Shown here: piece by piece, positions 43,815 to 55,380 of the stretch
Layout of the letters: each line of letters starts with the position of its first letter
Numbering within the stretch: position 1 is the first letter of the stretch
Source: Xenopus tropicalis
Lineage: Eukaryota; Chordata; Amphibia; Anura; Pipidae
DNA: 64,000 nucleotides
Assembly: GCF_000004195.4 (NCBI RefSeq)
Contig: NC_030678.2
Coordinates: 157,087,547 to 157,151,546, forward strand
Direction of reading: 5' to 3'
Translations under genes and position numbers: made by a program
Notes under the pieces: model-generated
Seen by the model: only the letters and a program-made list of their open reading frames with translations
What the model was told of the DNA's origin: nothing
Databases searched by the model: none

Positions 43815-45226
43815 ATAGTAAATATAAACTCAGAGAGGGTATAAATCTAAGGTATAGTAGTGGAGGTCAAGCTTACCCGTTTACATGTTTGGTCCAGGTG
43901 CTCATGCCCCAGACCCTCAGCATAGGGGAGCCATATAGGAAGACATTCAGTAGGAAAGGCATGCACTCCGGAAGTCCATAAAGGTAAAGCAGAAGCTCAA
44001 AATTGAAGTAAAATCAAAAGTACTTTATTTTAATAATACACACACATGCTATAAAGAAGCCTTATGCGTTTCGTACCATTTAGGGTACTTAGTCATAGGC
44101 AATGGATCCCTTACCTGTACTATAATTATACCAATGATGTACAGCCAGAGAATCTTTGGTGAATATAGACTCCTTAGCCCACAGAGCTTGCAGTCTCAGT
44201 TTGGTTTAGAAGAAGATTAAATTGATGGTGAATCCAATGATTAAACAAGTTACTGCTACATAAAATGCCCTTTTCTTGTTGGTTTAATAAGCCTAAACAT
44301 ATATGTGTTTATTCCCAATAATGTGACAATTAGCACCCCCAACACTCCCCAGACGCAGTTTTTGTCAGGTGTCCGGATGGCTCCTAGGGGTGTGGGCCCT
44401 AGTGCAATTGCACCCCCTGCACCCTCAGTAGTTCTGCCCTGATTATTCCCTTTTGCACATGTGACTCATTTGCAGTTTGAATCTCCCTGTTTCCTAGTGA
44501 GCTCAGAGCTGTCCTTTATATAGTAGGTCTGTAACAGGCTTATCCGTGCGTGAATACATCTCATAGGCACAATAATTATGACACAAAGGGAAGGTAATTG
44601 CCTTTGCAAGCCTTGTGGACTTAAGGTATGGAGATCAAAATTACTGAAGGATCCCTTATCCAGAAAACCCCAGGCTCTGTGCATTTTGGATAATAGGTCC
44701 CTTACTTGTACTATAATTATACCAATGATGTACAGCCAGAGAATCTGTGTTGAATATAGACTCCTTAGCCCACAGAGCTTGTAGTCTTAGTTTGGTTTAG
44801 AAGGAGATTAAATTGATGATGAATCCAATGATTAAACAAGTGACTGCTAGATAAAATGCCCTTTTCTTCTTGGTTTAAGAAGCCTAAACATATATGTGTT
44901 TATTCCCAATAATGCGACAATTAGCACCCCCAACACTCCCCAGACGCAGTTTTTGTCACGGATTCGCATTGGCACAAGTGTCCGGATGGCTCCTAAGGGT
45001 GTGGGCCCTAGTGCAATTGCACCCCCTGCACCCTCAGTAGTTCCGTCCTGATTATTCCCTTTTGCACATGTGACTCATTTGCAGTTTGAATCTCCCTGTT
45101 TCCTAGTGAGCTCAGAGCTGTCCTTTATATAGTAGGTCTGTAACAGGCTTATCCGTGCGTGAATACATCTCATAGGCACAATAATTATGACACAAAGGGA
45201 AGGTGATTGCCTTTGCAAGCCTTGTG
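43742..45226 (+). repeat. Tandem duplication of a roughly 590-bp segment
   Basis: GACTTAAGGTATGGAGATC begins copy 1 near 43742 and copy 2 near 44618. Both run through CTATAATTATACCAATGATG and GGTCTGTAACAGGCTTATCC to GCAAGCCTTGTG. Copy 2 has about 18 extra bases near 44960; copy 1 carries a 286-bp insertion (43815-44100). Divergence is low. Confidence 0.88.
43815..44100 (-). mobile_element. Short PLE-type terminal-repeat insertion with 10-bp TSD
   Basis: Flanked by AATGGGTCCC (43805-43814) and AATGGATCCC (44101-44110); the paralogous empty site reads AATAGGTCCC (44692-44701). On the minus strand the insert starts CCTATGACTAAGTACC, has stem GTACC/GGTAC, then GAAACGCATAAGG, an AAAATAAAGTAC block and a GGAGTGCATGCC tail. 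This is the same plan as the inserts at 27-28 kb, with CTGATGA replaced by CTATGACTAA. Confidence 0.7.
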
Positions 45227-45866
45227 AAGCCATTACCGTTGTTAGAGCAAAACACTTGTTCCATGCATTATTTCTAAATTATTACCCAATCAATTTTTAA
45301 ATACTGTATTATTGCTGAAAATATTGCTAAATTGGAATTATATCTGCCAGCATAAAACAAAAAGACACACAGTTCTGTGAACTTGGCTCTGCTTCAGCAG
45401 CCCTATTCTTATCAGTCTATGGAGTAGAATAATGAACCAGTACAAATTGTTCCATATGCTGTGCCCTTAATTATCAATCTGGCCTGTCAATGGTGTATGG
45501 CAGATGTCAGTGGTAAATATATTTTATGGCTTACTGCTTCATCAACTTTCAATCTGTTGGAGCATATTCTCTGTTTCATGCTGGTGAAAACACTCAAATT
45601 GAAGACGTATAAATTAACACACATTTTCAAATTCATTTTTTTTTCCAATGGCAAGAAAGCCCCGGCTCAAAAATAAAAATAAAATAGCCTTTAATTCACA
45701 TGACAGGGTACTGGAAGAGAGCGCCGCGCAAGAGAGCAAAGCAGGGAAGCAGAAAATAGAGAAGGGAGCAAATGGCAGAAAATGGGGAGGAGAAAATGAT
45801 AAGCCTTATACCACTCATAGTATTTTATGGTGGAGTAAAAAAAAATGCCAGCAGGTAAATTGTACA
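45227..45866. other. No supported feature
   Basis: Unique-looking sequence; the lysine-rich frame near 45650 has no recognisable domain. Confidence 0.4.
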
Positions 45867-46030
45867 TTAAAGGAGAAGGAAAGATATAATCACTTGGGGA
45901 GAGTCAAAATGGTAGTGTACATTCCCCCCCCCCCAGTAATTATAGTCTCTTCTCAGACCCCAGGCAGGGGCTACTGTTTGCTAAAAACTGCACTGATCTG
46001 GGGTACAACCCAACTGTGCGGTAATTATAG
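45867..46030 (+). mobile_element. T2-type (TTAA) element, 5' fragment
   Basis: TTAAAGGAGAAGGAAAGATA, then CACTTGGGGAGAGTCAAAAT and a CCCCCCCCCCAGTAATTATA segment, resembling 1776-1930. The right end is lost at the G-rich array. Confidence 0.55.
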
Positions 46031-46039
46031 AATAGTAAG

Positions 46040-46175
46040 CAGAACCTGTGGGGGGCCTGGGGGAGAGGGGGGCCTGGGAGAGAGGGGGGCCTGGGGAGAG
46101 GGGGGCCTGGGAGAGAGGGGGGCCTGGGGAGAGGGGGCCTGGGGAGAGGGGGCCTGGGAGAGAGGGGGGCCTGGA
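46040..46175 (+). repeat. 16-18-bp G-rich minisatellite
   Basis: GGGCCTGGGAGAGAGGGG and GGCCTGGGGAGAGGGG alternate for about eight units. Frames of GLGERGAWERGGPG type come from it. Confidence 0.9.
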
Positions 46176-46941
46176 CCATGGGGTCTGCTTCCTCTGTAGT
46201 TGTTGCCCCCTCCCTATTCCCTCTTACCTAGGGTACCCTGGCTATACTGGTTTGAGTGGAAGGCACTAAAGGGCTGGTGGGTGGAGGAGGGCCAGGTAGG
46301 GGCTGCTGTTCATTCAGTGGGGGCCTGGTGTATTTATGTTACCCCAATCCATCTGCGCATACACACCCAGCCCATGGATGATTTGAGGATCAAAGAAGTG
46401 TAAGAAAATTGCATTGGGTGAGTACCCTGGGCTGGTGCAGTTTTCAGCCAACAGCAGCTCCGGCCCTACTATTTCTTTATTTCTTGCCTTAATATATTTA
46501 TTTTCTCCATATTGAAAGTCTTTTAAAAATATTTTGTGATAGCTCTGGGGTCCCACCAATGAGATCATTGCCCTGGGCCCGCTGGTACCTGAAAGCAGCC
46601 CTGCCTGCAGAGACCTAAATCTCCGCACAGCACTATACGGCACATTGTGGATACAAGCATTTCTCCCTGATCTAAAATGAGATATTTCTCCCTTTATAAC
46701 ATAATGAGTGGCACCTCCACTAGACATAGGGACATTAGTGGAGTACAAAAAAATGCTAACTGGTTTAATTCCCCAGTAAGGCCATATTAATTGTGATAAC
46801 TACATATGCACAGAATGGCTCCTTCCCATTTTAATCATAAGCAATTAAACATCCATCATTATCTCACGCAATGCAGAACTAGAATCACTGGGGAGGTGAA
46901 AGTTGTTAGGTGATCATAGTTGTTTACTACTTGTCCTTTAA
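46176..46941. other. No supported feature
   Basis: Unique-looking or weakly repetitive sequence. Confidence 0.35.
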
Positions 46942-47554
46942 AGAAATACTGTTATGGCAAAACATGTTTTTTTTCAAAACCTATCAGTTAATAGAGATTC
47001 TCCAGCTAAATCCTGAATTGAAATCAGTTTTTTTACAAAGAGATTTTTTTTTATATTTAGTTTTTAAATTTCACATGGGGCTAGCCATATTCTTCATTTC
47101 CCAGGATGCCACAGCCGTGTGACCTGTGCTCTGATAAACTTCAGTCTCGCTTTACTGCTGCACTGCAAGTTGGAGTGATATCCCCCCCCTTCCCTCCCAG
47201 CAGCCGATCAGCAGAACAATGGGAAGGGAGCAAGATAGCAGCTCCCAGTAGGTATCAGAATAGCACTCAATAGTAAGAAATCCAAGTCCGGCTTGGGACT
47301 CCTCCAGTTACATGGGAGTAGGAGAAACAATAGGTTACCTGAAAGCAGTTCAGTTCTGTAGCGCTGGCTCCTTCTGGAAGCTCAGACTCAGGCACAATGC
47401 ACTGAGATGGCGCCTACACACCAATATTACTGCTAAAAACAATATATTTGTTGGTTCAAGAATAAAATTTTAAATGGTAGAGTGAATTATTTGCCATGTA
47501 ACCAGTGTCATTTAGAAATAAAGCGTATACCATAAAAATCATGACAGTATCCCT
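46942..47554. mobile_element. T2-type element with TTAA target sites (613 bp)
   Basis: TTAA at 46938-46941 and 47555-47558 flank ends AGAAATACTGTTATGG and CATGACAGTATCCCT, which are inverted repeats. TTAA targets with an AAGG-type start fit the Xenopus T2 group (Kolobok superfamily as I recall). The interior matches 13690-13875 in reverse. Confidence 0.75.
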
Positions 47555-48653
47555 TTAAACACTTTTACAAAGCAGAAGCAATATTGGAGAGGAAACCCAG
47601 TATCTCTTTTAAAACCTGTTTTCATGGAATACAAAGCTGTCAGCCTGGGGGATGCGCTAAGTGGGGGATGCCGCAGCGCTGAAAATGTTCACAGAAAACC
47701 GGAAGTGATGTCATACGTGAGCGCAGAAGTGATGTCACATGTATGTGCAAATGCGCAGCCAAAGATGATGTCACTGCGCGTCTGCGCCCAGAATTTGTGC
47801 AGAAATTTGAGAATACTATGCGGTTGCAGGAGACCAGGGGAGAGGCACCAATTTTGGGTAATATAGGGGGATAATATAATAATAATATAGGGGGGTTGAC
47901 AGCTCTGGGAATATCCTTAACATGGGGATATTCCCTAAACGCTGAGAAAAATGTCCCTAATGTCTGTGATTGGCATATGGACCTTAGATTGTCAGTTCCA
48001 CTGGGGCAGGGCCACCATGATCTATAAATGCAGTGTACATTCTTTATAAATAACAGATATTATCAGTCAGTTGGAGCCGTTAGCGACTCCCAGCATCAGG
48101 GTGTTATGTGCAGTTGGAAAAAAAATGTTAGTGTAAATATATATACAACAAGAACTAAGAATAACCACTATATGGGAAGCAGATTTATTAAACATCACCT
48201 ACTGTTTATTGCATTTCTCTTTAATAATAGTGAAAGTTCCCTGTTAAAAACGTTATCCTACATGCAGATATTCCCGTAAGGTGCTGTATGTGCATTATCC
48301 GCAAAGTCACTGCAGCTCCAGTGCCTAAGCACCTCAATGTACATGGTCATTAGCTTTTTCCTGCCAAGGCCAAGTACTCAGGGAAATACCATCTGGTCCT
48401 GGTTCTTTATTTACCTGCAGATTATCTGTATTCTCTTGATGTTCTTGAGTCACCTAGACAAATATTATAGTTGTCATAGAGGGCCTATTAAACTGAAGCA
48501 ACATCTTATTTTCCATTGTGACTTGTATTTTTTTAAGTTATATAATTCATTTACTTCATGTCTTTGGGGTTAACTTTACCTTTAATATTTCCTTAAACTC
48601 GCAGATCTTTAGACTTGTAGATTCAACATTTAGGGAAATCGATTGCCTTTTTA
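47555..48653. other. Mostly unclassified
   Basis: 47690-47830 has several GTGATGTCA/GATGTCAC repeats near GGAAGTGATGTCATACGTGA, probably a diverged dispersed element. 47985-48060 has a TTAGATTGT...TTTATAAATAA piece common in vertebrate repeats. Confidence 0.35.
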
Positions 48654-49013
48654 GGGCTCTGGCACACAAGGGAGTTTAGTCGCCCGTGACAAATCTCCCT
48701 TGTTGCGGGCGACTAAACTCCCCGAAATGCCATCCCACAGGCGAAAATATAAAACGCCGGTGGGATGGCATACGCGGTGGCGCGATCTCCGAAGTTGCCT
48801 CTCGAGGCAACTTCGCCGATTTCCGCAAATCACGTCGCCGTGTATGCCATCCCACCGGCAATTTACATTTTCGCCAGTGGGATGTCATATCGGGGAGTTT
48901 AGTCGCCCGTGACAAATCTCCCTTGTTACGGGCGACTAAACTCCCCGATATTGCCGGTGGGATGGCATACACAGTGACGTGATTTGCAGAAATCTTCCCG
49001 TGTGCCAGAGCCC
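48654..49013. mobile_element. Harbinger-like palindromic MITE (GGGCTCTGGCACA ends, 360 bp)
   Basis: Ends GGGCTCTGGCACACAAG and TGTGCCAGAGCCC, flanked by TTA on both sides (48651-48653, 49014-49016), the TWA target of PIF/Harbinger. Internally, GTCGCCCGTGACAAATCTCC occurs twice and GGTGGGATGGCATAC-type arms pair repeatedly, giving nested hairpins. Confidence 0.87.
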
Positions 49014-49740
49014 TTAAGCTTCTGGAAATCAGATTGTTGCTGTTCCATTGATTAAATATGAGTGGGCATGTAAAGGTCACTTTAGAACACCCAACAATCA
49101 CTTGTTGAACCAAAGTTTGCCTTCCATTCACGGCACAATATCTACATCAAGACATCTATTCTGCTCAGGTATCAGTAGTCCAGTTCTTATTTTTTTCCTG
49201 GCCTGACTCTCCCTATCGTAAAGCTTTTTTTCCCCGTCTCTTAGGCTGAGGATCCACGGAACAAATTAGTCACTTACAGTAGATCACTGCTACCGCAGGC
49301 AACTAACAGCTCCAAAATGCCGTTCCACCGGCAACAATAGGAGACTCCAGTGGAAAGGCTGATGCAGGAGGAAACTTAGCGTGACTCCGGACTGTATGGC
49401 TGACCAAACTTTCAGGTCTGACTTGTTTAATGCACGTGCCAGGGACAAGAATCAAAATAATTACACTTTATTTGCTTTTTTTGTGATGAGTCCCATTTTT
49501 GACCAGGTTTTTTTTGTGTCAGAATTCTGTCGTTGGTGAGTATTTTTGTGAAACCAGCACAAAAATTTGCCGAAAAAAAAGTCACCACAAAACAATGCCC
49601 ATGGACGCCAATGTATTCTGCTCAGAACAGTTGCTGTGGAAAAATTCTCCCTGAAAAGGCTCTGGGAATAAAAGTCAGGGTGAAAAATTTATCCCGGCTT
49701 AGCGAATGAGGCCACTCACTGACGGCTTATTTTCTCCATT
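49014..49740. mobile_element. Diverged MITE remnants
   Basis: TTAGGCTGAGGATCCACGGAA near 49240 with CCAAAATGCCGTTCCACCGGC resembles the palindromic family at 48654. 49480-49700 has TGATGAGTCCC and GCCAATGTATTCTGC-type sequence recalling family D. Ends not resolved. Confidence 0.35.
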
Positions 49741-50330
49741 AGGTTCTGCCCAGAAGTGATGGCAAGAAGAAATATACAAGATCATTTTTCAACTAATTCT
49801 GTCCATTAAAAAAACATCTTTGGAGATTCTACTGGGCCCCATGGTGCTGTATCTGATTATACAAATGGTTTTGCTTCTAAGAACTTTTTTGTAGTAGAAA
49901 CATGTCATTTTTAAGTAAACTACACCTATCAGCAAAAAGCTATAGAAAAACAGATTTGCAGAAAACAGGATTTCGAATTTAAAATTGGGCCCTTCTGTTT
50001 TTATGAGCCACAAACTTGGACCCAAGAGGAATTTTGGCATAAACAAGCCCTAAATATCTATCTCCCAATGCATAATGGTATATTCTAGAGAAGTGATGAT
50101 TTTGCTAGTTATTCCTCCATATGATAAAATAATACATACATAATAAGAAACATGACATTCAAAAAGCCTGAAATTATTTTGCTCTTAAATTAAGTGCATT
50201 TAAGTACATTTTGTGCCATGAATCTACTGTATATTCTATACACATTAGCACTCCTAAAGCAATCCTGAATCCAATCCTGACTTTAAGTTTTGATAGTTTA
50301 TAAGTGTAAGATTGCGCTTTCTAAATAAAG
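49741..50330. other. No supported feature
   Basis: Unique-looking AT-rich sequence. Confidence 0.4.
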
Positions 50331-50660
50331 TTATAAATACATACATATATATACATACATACATACAAACAGTTCAAAAGCTGCACACCAAAAGTCTGGA
50401 ACGCTACCTGGGTGCCTGGACAGTAGGATAATGTGTACATCAGCAGGAGAGAACGGCACTCACAGGAACTTTTTCACACTGTATCGCTGTTCTGCCGACT
50501 GGTCTGATCGGCTTGCATATGGTTGCTAGGCGGGCGGGTTGCCTAGCAACCATATGCAAGCCGATCAGACCAGTCGGCAGAACAGCGATACAGTGTGAAA
50601 AAGTTCCTGTGAGTGCCGTTCTCTCCTGCTGATGTATACATACATACATACATACATAAG
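50331..50660. mobile_element. PLE-type palindromic insert in a (TACA)n tract
   Basis: TACATACATA tracts at about 50335-50369 and 50636-50658 bracket the insert. Left part (50370-50430) is the tail with the complement of CACCCAGGTAGCGTTCC; then comes the palindrome. Confidence 0.6.
50431..50641. repeat. Palindrome 5: 101-bp arms, 9-bp spacer
   Basis: Arms 50431-50531 and 50541-50641 are complementary with about one mismatch. Each carries CCTGTGAGTGCCGTTCTC as in the 27-28 kb inserts. There is no GAAACG core; the arms meet at GGTTGCTAGGC. Confidence 0.93.
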
Positions 50661-51249
50661 TGAGAGCCCCCATTGAGAACCATATGAACACGGACATTGG
50701 GAAAGCGCCGCAGATAATGAGTGCGAGGCATTGCTAGGATCCTCACATTACCAACTCCTGCCATGCAGGTCACCTTTCCAGTCTGATCACAGGACGTTCC
50801 CAAGTATTCCCGGAAGGCATGAACAAAAAATAAACTGATTAAATTGTAATTTTGCAACCTGCATGGAATTAGTAACTATTAATAGCTTCCATACAGGGGA
50901 ATAATCTGTACTGTATTCTTACATGATGGTAATGCATTCAAATGGGACTAATCTGCATTAAAGGTTTACTTAACATAAGAATATTTGTAATTGCTTATAT
51001 TAACTGATGTTAGAAGTTAGTGAGTATAGGCGGGCCTGGATTAGTGGCAAGGCCACAGAGGCCTGGGGATTGGGCGGCACAAATTACAAATAGAGAACTA
51101 AATATGATTTGTAAACTACATGGAAGATTTGCCATCTGACGCAACACGCCTGAAGCTGCCACCACCTCCTGACTAAATGGTAGCTCCGGGGTTTCCTCAG
51201 CACCCTGCATCAATAGGCGCGCCCCACTTGTGGTGAAAGAACACACACG
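50661..51249. other. No supported feature
   Basis: Unique-looking sequence. Confidence 0.4.
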
Positions 51250-51530
51250 TAGTGATGAGCGAATCTGTCCTGTCCCACTTTGGCGAAAAATTTGCAAAAT
51301 GGGGAAAATTTGCCAAACGCGACTACCATGCAACTTTTTTGACGCACACATCGTGACTTTTTTTACACAACTGCAACTTTTTCGACGCAACTGCAATGTA
51401 TTTGACGCAAACCTTGAGTTTTTGACCTGACCGCTACTTTTTTAACATGACCACGACTTTTTTTTTTGCATGCCAAATTTTTTAGGCCATATCACAAAAA
51501 AACAGCCAATGCCGAAATATAGAATTTCGC
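51250..51530. mobile_element. hAT MITE family D with degenerate 20-bp periodicity
   Basis: Left end TAGTGATGAGCGAATCTGTC. The interior has repeated GAC(G/T)C...ACTTTTTT segments about 20 bp apart (51340-51470). The right end near 51530 is eroded. Octamers CACACACG and GCACACCG may be the TSD. Confidence 0.6.
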
Positions 51531-53544
51531 TTGCACACCGAACCCCAGAAATGCCCCATTTTTAGGGCAACAGTAGTCACAGCGCAATTGCGCCAAGAGA
51601 ATAGCATGTTTATGTCCACAATGATACTGGAATTCTGCTTGATAAAAGGTGCATTGTGGGATAAATTGCCGATTGCACAGGAAATTACACTTTGCTCAGT
51701 GCAGCTAGGTAAGTGATTACTTCAGATGAAGACGCATGAACAGACACACACTTTATCTGATCCGATTTGCGTTACAGCTATGGGAATGAGATTTTGTAGG
51801 ATCCTATAAAATCTTACATTGTTACATGACAGGATTTTGTGTCAGATAAAAACTGACCCACAATATCTAATCAAAATCTTCTGTGTAGTTTAGATCCAAG
51901 AGAGCTGATTGTTGAGCCCACCATGCCTTCTGGGGCCTGGAAAACACAACTCTGATTTGTCTGAATACCAGAGTAAATGTGCAATTTTGGTACATTCCTA
52001 GTTTATATAGGTGGCCCCAGCAGGCCTGGTCTGCTTGGTCAGGGCAACTAAATTAAGGTCACCACTATAAAACTTTCTGGCCTGTGGTGAAAATGGTGGG
52101 TGGTGACATTGCAGGTGAGGGGCAGTGACTAGGCCCACACTGGGATTCAGGTGCATACCATAGAGGAAAGGGGCCCCTCCAGAGATTTTCTTTGCAGGGG
52201 GGCCCAGCGACAGCTTGTTACACCTCTGCTGGGATTCAAAATAGCCCCTGGCCCACCAACCCACTATATAGTGACTGTCTATGGCATCTTACAGCTGCCC
52301 CGCTTGCACCAGCACCCACAGATGATATTGAATCATCGCGTGTGAGTCCTACCTGAAGGCATGGGCTCCGATGCTCATGTGTCCAAGGCTTTTGCCAAAG
52401 AACAGCATGTGCGGGCAGATCTACCTTTGCCGAAGCTAGGGTGAGACCCACCAAGTCTTGGTCTAGGGTCAAGCCCAGAGGACTATGACACCCATCCAGG
52501 GTGCCAAAATCAAACACAAAAAAGGTGCTGAAGTGTGTGGGTGCAATGCCATTGATTGCCTTGGAAAGGCTCCTGCTGGCAGCCAGAAAGAAAAAGGGAA
52601 AAATACCATTGGCTGGGGCAAAGGAAGTGAAGCATGAGTAGGCAGAAGGAGCATGTGCAAAGCCCCTGACTAAAAATAATCCAGCAGCTCTCCCTTATGG
52701 GAACTCAGCACCCACAGATTGCCAGTCTGGGCTTAGCAGTGGCTAAAGCCTTATGGGATAGCAAGTTGTTGACTGAAGCCCTTATACATGTAGTGATGGT
52801 GGGTAAGTAAGGTGTAGTTTACTTTAGGCCAAACTGCTCTGATCGCTCCACCTATGGCACCTTTAGATATGGACAGAGACAAATATATTCCAAACATATA
52901 CATGGAAAAGTTATGTTAATAATGAAGAGAAACATACGTAGACGCTAAATATAGAGTGATATGGGATATTTGAGTATTTCAGTCTTGGTAAACAATATGC
53001 GTTCCCTTTCCTTTCCCCCGTCATGTACAGACTTCCATGAAGATATGAAATTACAAAAGGAAAGAGCTGCAATTAAGAGCGATTAAGCTCAACCATAATC
53101 AAACAGCAAAATATTCAATACTGTCACTTTTCTGTACTTAATCTCCCCGTATCTGCTAGCTGTACAAACAGGGCCTGAATAACTGGCATATGGAAATCTT
53201 CTGATTGAGTTTAGAAGCGGAAGCGCTATAGAGTGCACATTCTTTTGAAAATTGTACATGAATATTTAGTATTTAGCATGTACATAAATACCCAGAGGAT
53301 CTGAGGCCTAGAAATAAACATATTCTTGTGATGTGACTTACTGTTTCACTAAACATATATTCATAAATATGTGGGTGATAAATAGAATGCAATGGAGTGT
53401 ACTGATCTTCTATTGTGCTGTGTGTTCTGTAGTCCAAATTCCTGCAGTTTAATGTTGGAAAAGATTTGATATTTCAATAATCGTTGCTCTGTTAGTTACA
53501 TAGATAATTTGGGCTTGTTATGAATTCATAGATATAGAGGTATT
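51531..53544. other. Long stretch, mostly unclassified
   Basis: A hAT-like end lies at 52200-52235 (GTTACACCTCTG) and a CACAGATTGCCAGTCTGGGC end near 52715, similar to 13040. No exons supported. Confidence 0.4.
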
Positions 53545-53740
53545 ACCCAAGAAGTGCAAACAGTAGAACGCACCAGTTAAAATGCTGGGTTTGGGTGCCT
53601 TGCCCCAAACCTACAGCTAGAGGGAGCGGATTAACCGTATCACAATAACTTGGACAGAGACTCCAAAAATACCAACAGGGACGGTTCAGATAAGTAAAGT
53701 TAAAACATATATTTATTAAATATTACATGTCCAATAAAAG

Positions 53741-53779
53741 CCTGACACATTTTGCGCTACAAGGCAATTAGTCATAGGC
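53741..53779 (-). other. Terminal-repeat core of the PLE, degenerate hammerhead-like
   Basis: Minus strand CCTATGACTAATTGCC, then GCAAAATGTGTCAGG, the same layout as the insert at 43815 (CCTATGACTAA...GAAACGC) with GAAACG decayed to CAAAATG. It ties the short inserts to this coding PLE. Confidence 0.45.
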
Positions 53780-53974
53780 CATACGTTTAAAGCACACACA
53801 TACGAGTATAAAAAAAACCCAATGGGAACAGGAGGGAGGGGAAAAAATGGAAAAAGGGAAGAAACAAAACTTTACATATGACAACAGTCAAACAATGTAT
53901 ATCATAAAGTATAGAAAGTAATAAACATTATAATACAGAATAGGAACATATCCAGTATTAAGTATACAATCAGC

Positions 53975-54307
53975 CTAATGAGTAACAATCAATAGAAACA
54001 GGTTACGTTGGGAATTCATACCCATAGGAATCCTAGTGCCCAAAAGAAAAATCCATCTGGTTTCCCTCTGAATCAATAACTGTATTTTGTCTCCACCCCC
54101 TGGTCCCAACCTGTCCCTCGCTATGCCTATAGCTCGCAAGAAACTATGATCACCATCTGTACAGTTCAACAAGTGTCTGGGTACATCAGTTTTTCTATAA
54201 TTAATATCTGAGATGTGTTCCCTTATACATGTCGTCAACGTTCTGCAATTTGTTCCACATCCCGGAAACCACACATAGTACAAGGTCAAAGATATATAAC
54301 ACATTTA
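53975..54307 (-). pseudogene. PLE GIY-YIG endonuclease remnant
   Basis: The 109-residue frame covers the C-terminal endonuclease domain of PLEs. Visible landmarks are YYVW at residues 9-12 (GIY-YIG region, frameshifted relative to the usual pattern), RTLTTCIREHI at 21-31 (helix with the conserved R...REH), PRHLLN at 42-47, GGD at 70-72, and RETRWIFLLGTRIPMGMN at 80-97, matching the conserved RExxWIxxLxTxxPxGLN tail. In PLEs this domain nicks target DNA. The start is interrupted by element B, and the frame before it shifts, so it is a fossil. Confidence 0.8.
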
Positions 54308-55271
54308 GGGGCTGATTTACTAACATTAGTTTTTATCTGGCCTTCAAAGTCATATAAACTTGACATGGTATAAATTATAATTATACATGATCATTGTTGT
54401 ATTTATAAATTCTGTTAGCAGTTTCCATGAATCCTCTTTATTTTTCCCAAACAGGAATTGCTCCAGCAGCCATTTTAGGAGCTTGACGCTCCTTCTTGAA
54501 AAACAATAATGTGTTTAAGTTTCACTTGAAATTGGGTGAAAAAGAAAACAATGATGGGATAAATATCACCTTGAAACTGGGTGAAATAGAAAACAATGAT
54601 CAACTTCCCCTTGAAAATGTATCAAGGACAGGCTGTCACTGACTATTCTATTCCTCTACTATTCTAAGGGGCTGATTTACTTACCCACGAACGGGTCGAA
54701 TGGAGTCCGATTGCGTTTTTTTCGTAATGATCGGTACTTTGCGATTTTTTCGTATGTTTTGCGATTTTTTCGGATTCTTTACGAATTTTTCGTTACCAAT
54801 ACGATTTTAAGTTTTAACGCTACGAAAAATGCGCAACTTTTCGCGTAAGTTTTAACGCTACGAAAAATGCGCAACTTTTTACGCAACTTTTGTAATGGAT
54901 ACGAAAAACTCGCGTTTTTACGCAAAAATCGTATTGGTAACGAAAAATTCGTACAGAATCCGAAAAAATCGCAAAACATACGAAAAAGTCGCAAAATGTT
55001 CGTTTTCAAGTCGGAACTTTTCCAATTCGGGTCGGATTCGTGGGTTAGTAAATCAGCCCCTAAGACTTCATAGGACTTTTGTGCCAGAAAAAAGTTAAGT
55101 AAACATTAATAAATCACAAATTATGGGAGTTATTTCCAAAAAACTCAAATTTTAGAAGAAACAATATCAGAAAAATTAAGTACTGGTGAAAACCTATTCG
55201 TAAATCTTGAAAATATCTAGAAGTAAAAAAAAAATTGACTTTTTCTCAAAATTGCTTAGTAAATGTGCCCC
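54308..55271. mobile_element. Harbinger-like element B, copy 2, interrupting the PLE
   Basis: Ends GGGGCTGATTTACTAAC and AGTAAATGTGCCCC. It contains about two 45-bp units (GTGAAATAGAAAACAATGAT), the ancestral state of the array at 724. It carries a nested family C element. Flanks are TTA and ATG, so the TSD is not preserved. Confidence 0.8.
54668..55060. mobile_element. Harbinger-like palindromic MITE family C, copy 2 (393 bp)
   Basis: Ends GGGGCTGATTTACTTACCC and GGGTTAGTAAATCAGCCCC, with TSD TAA at 54665-54667 and 55061-55063. The undisturbed homologous position in element B copy 1 (about 1490) lacks it, which confirms the boundaries. Arms are TACGAAAAACTCGCG-type inverted repeats. Confidence 0.92.
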
Positions 55272-55380
55272 ATGTATTGCAATTGATATAGTCTTCAATA
55301 GTGTAAGATTTACTCGTATTTGTAGATATAACAGTATTAGAACATTGCACGTGGGATCTTTTTTTCGCCAAGTTCCCACG

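Noticed and set aside
53575..53620. Inverted repeat TGGGTTTGGGTGCC / GGCA..CCCAAACC as a separate hairpin element
   Set aside because: It is short and lies in the 3' tail of the PLE, so I treat it as part of that element.
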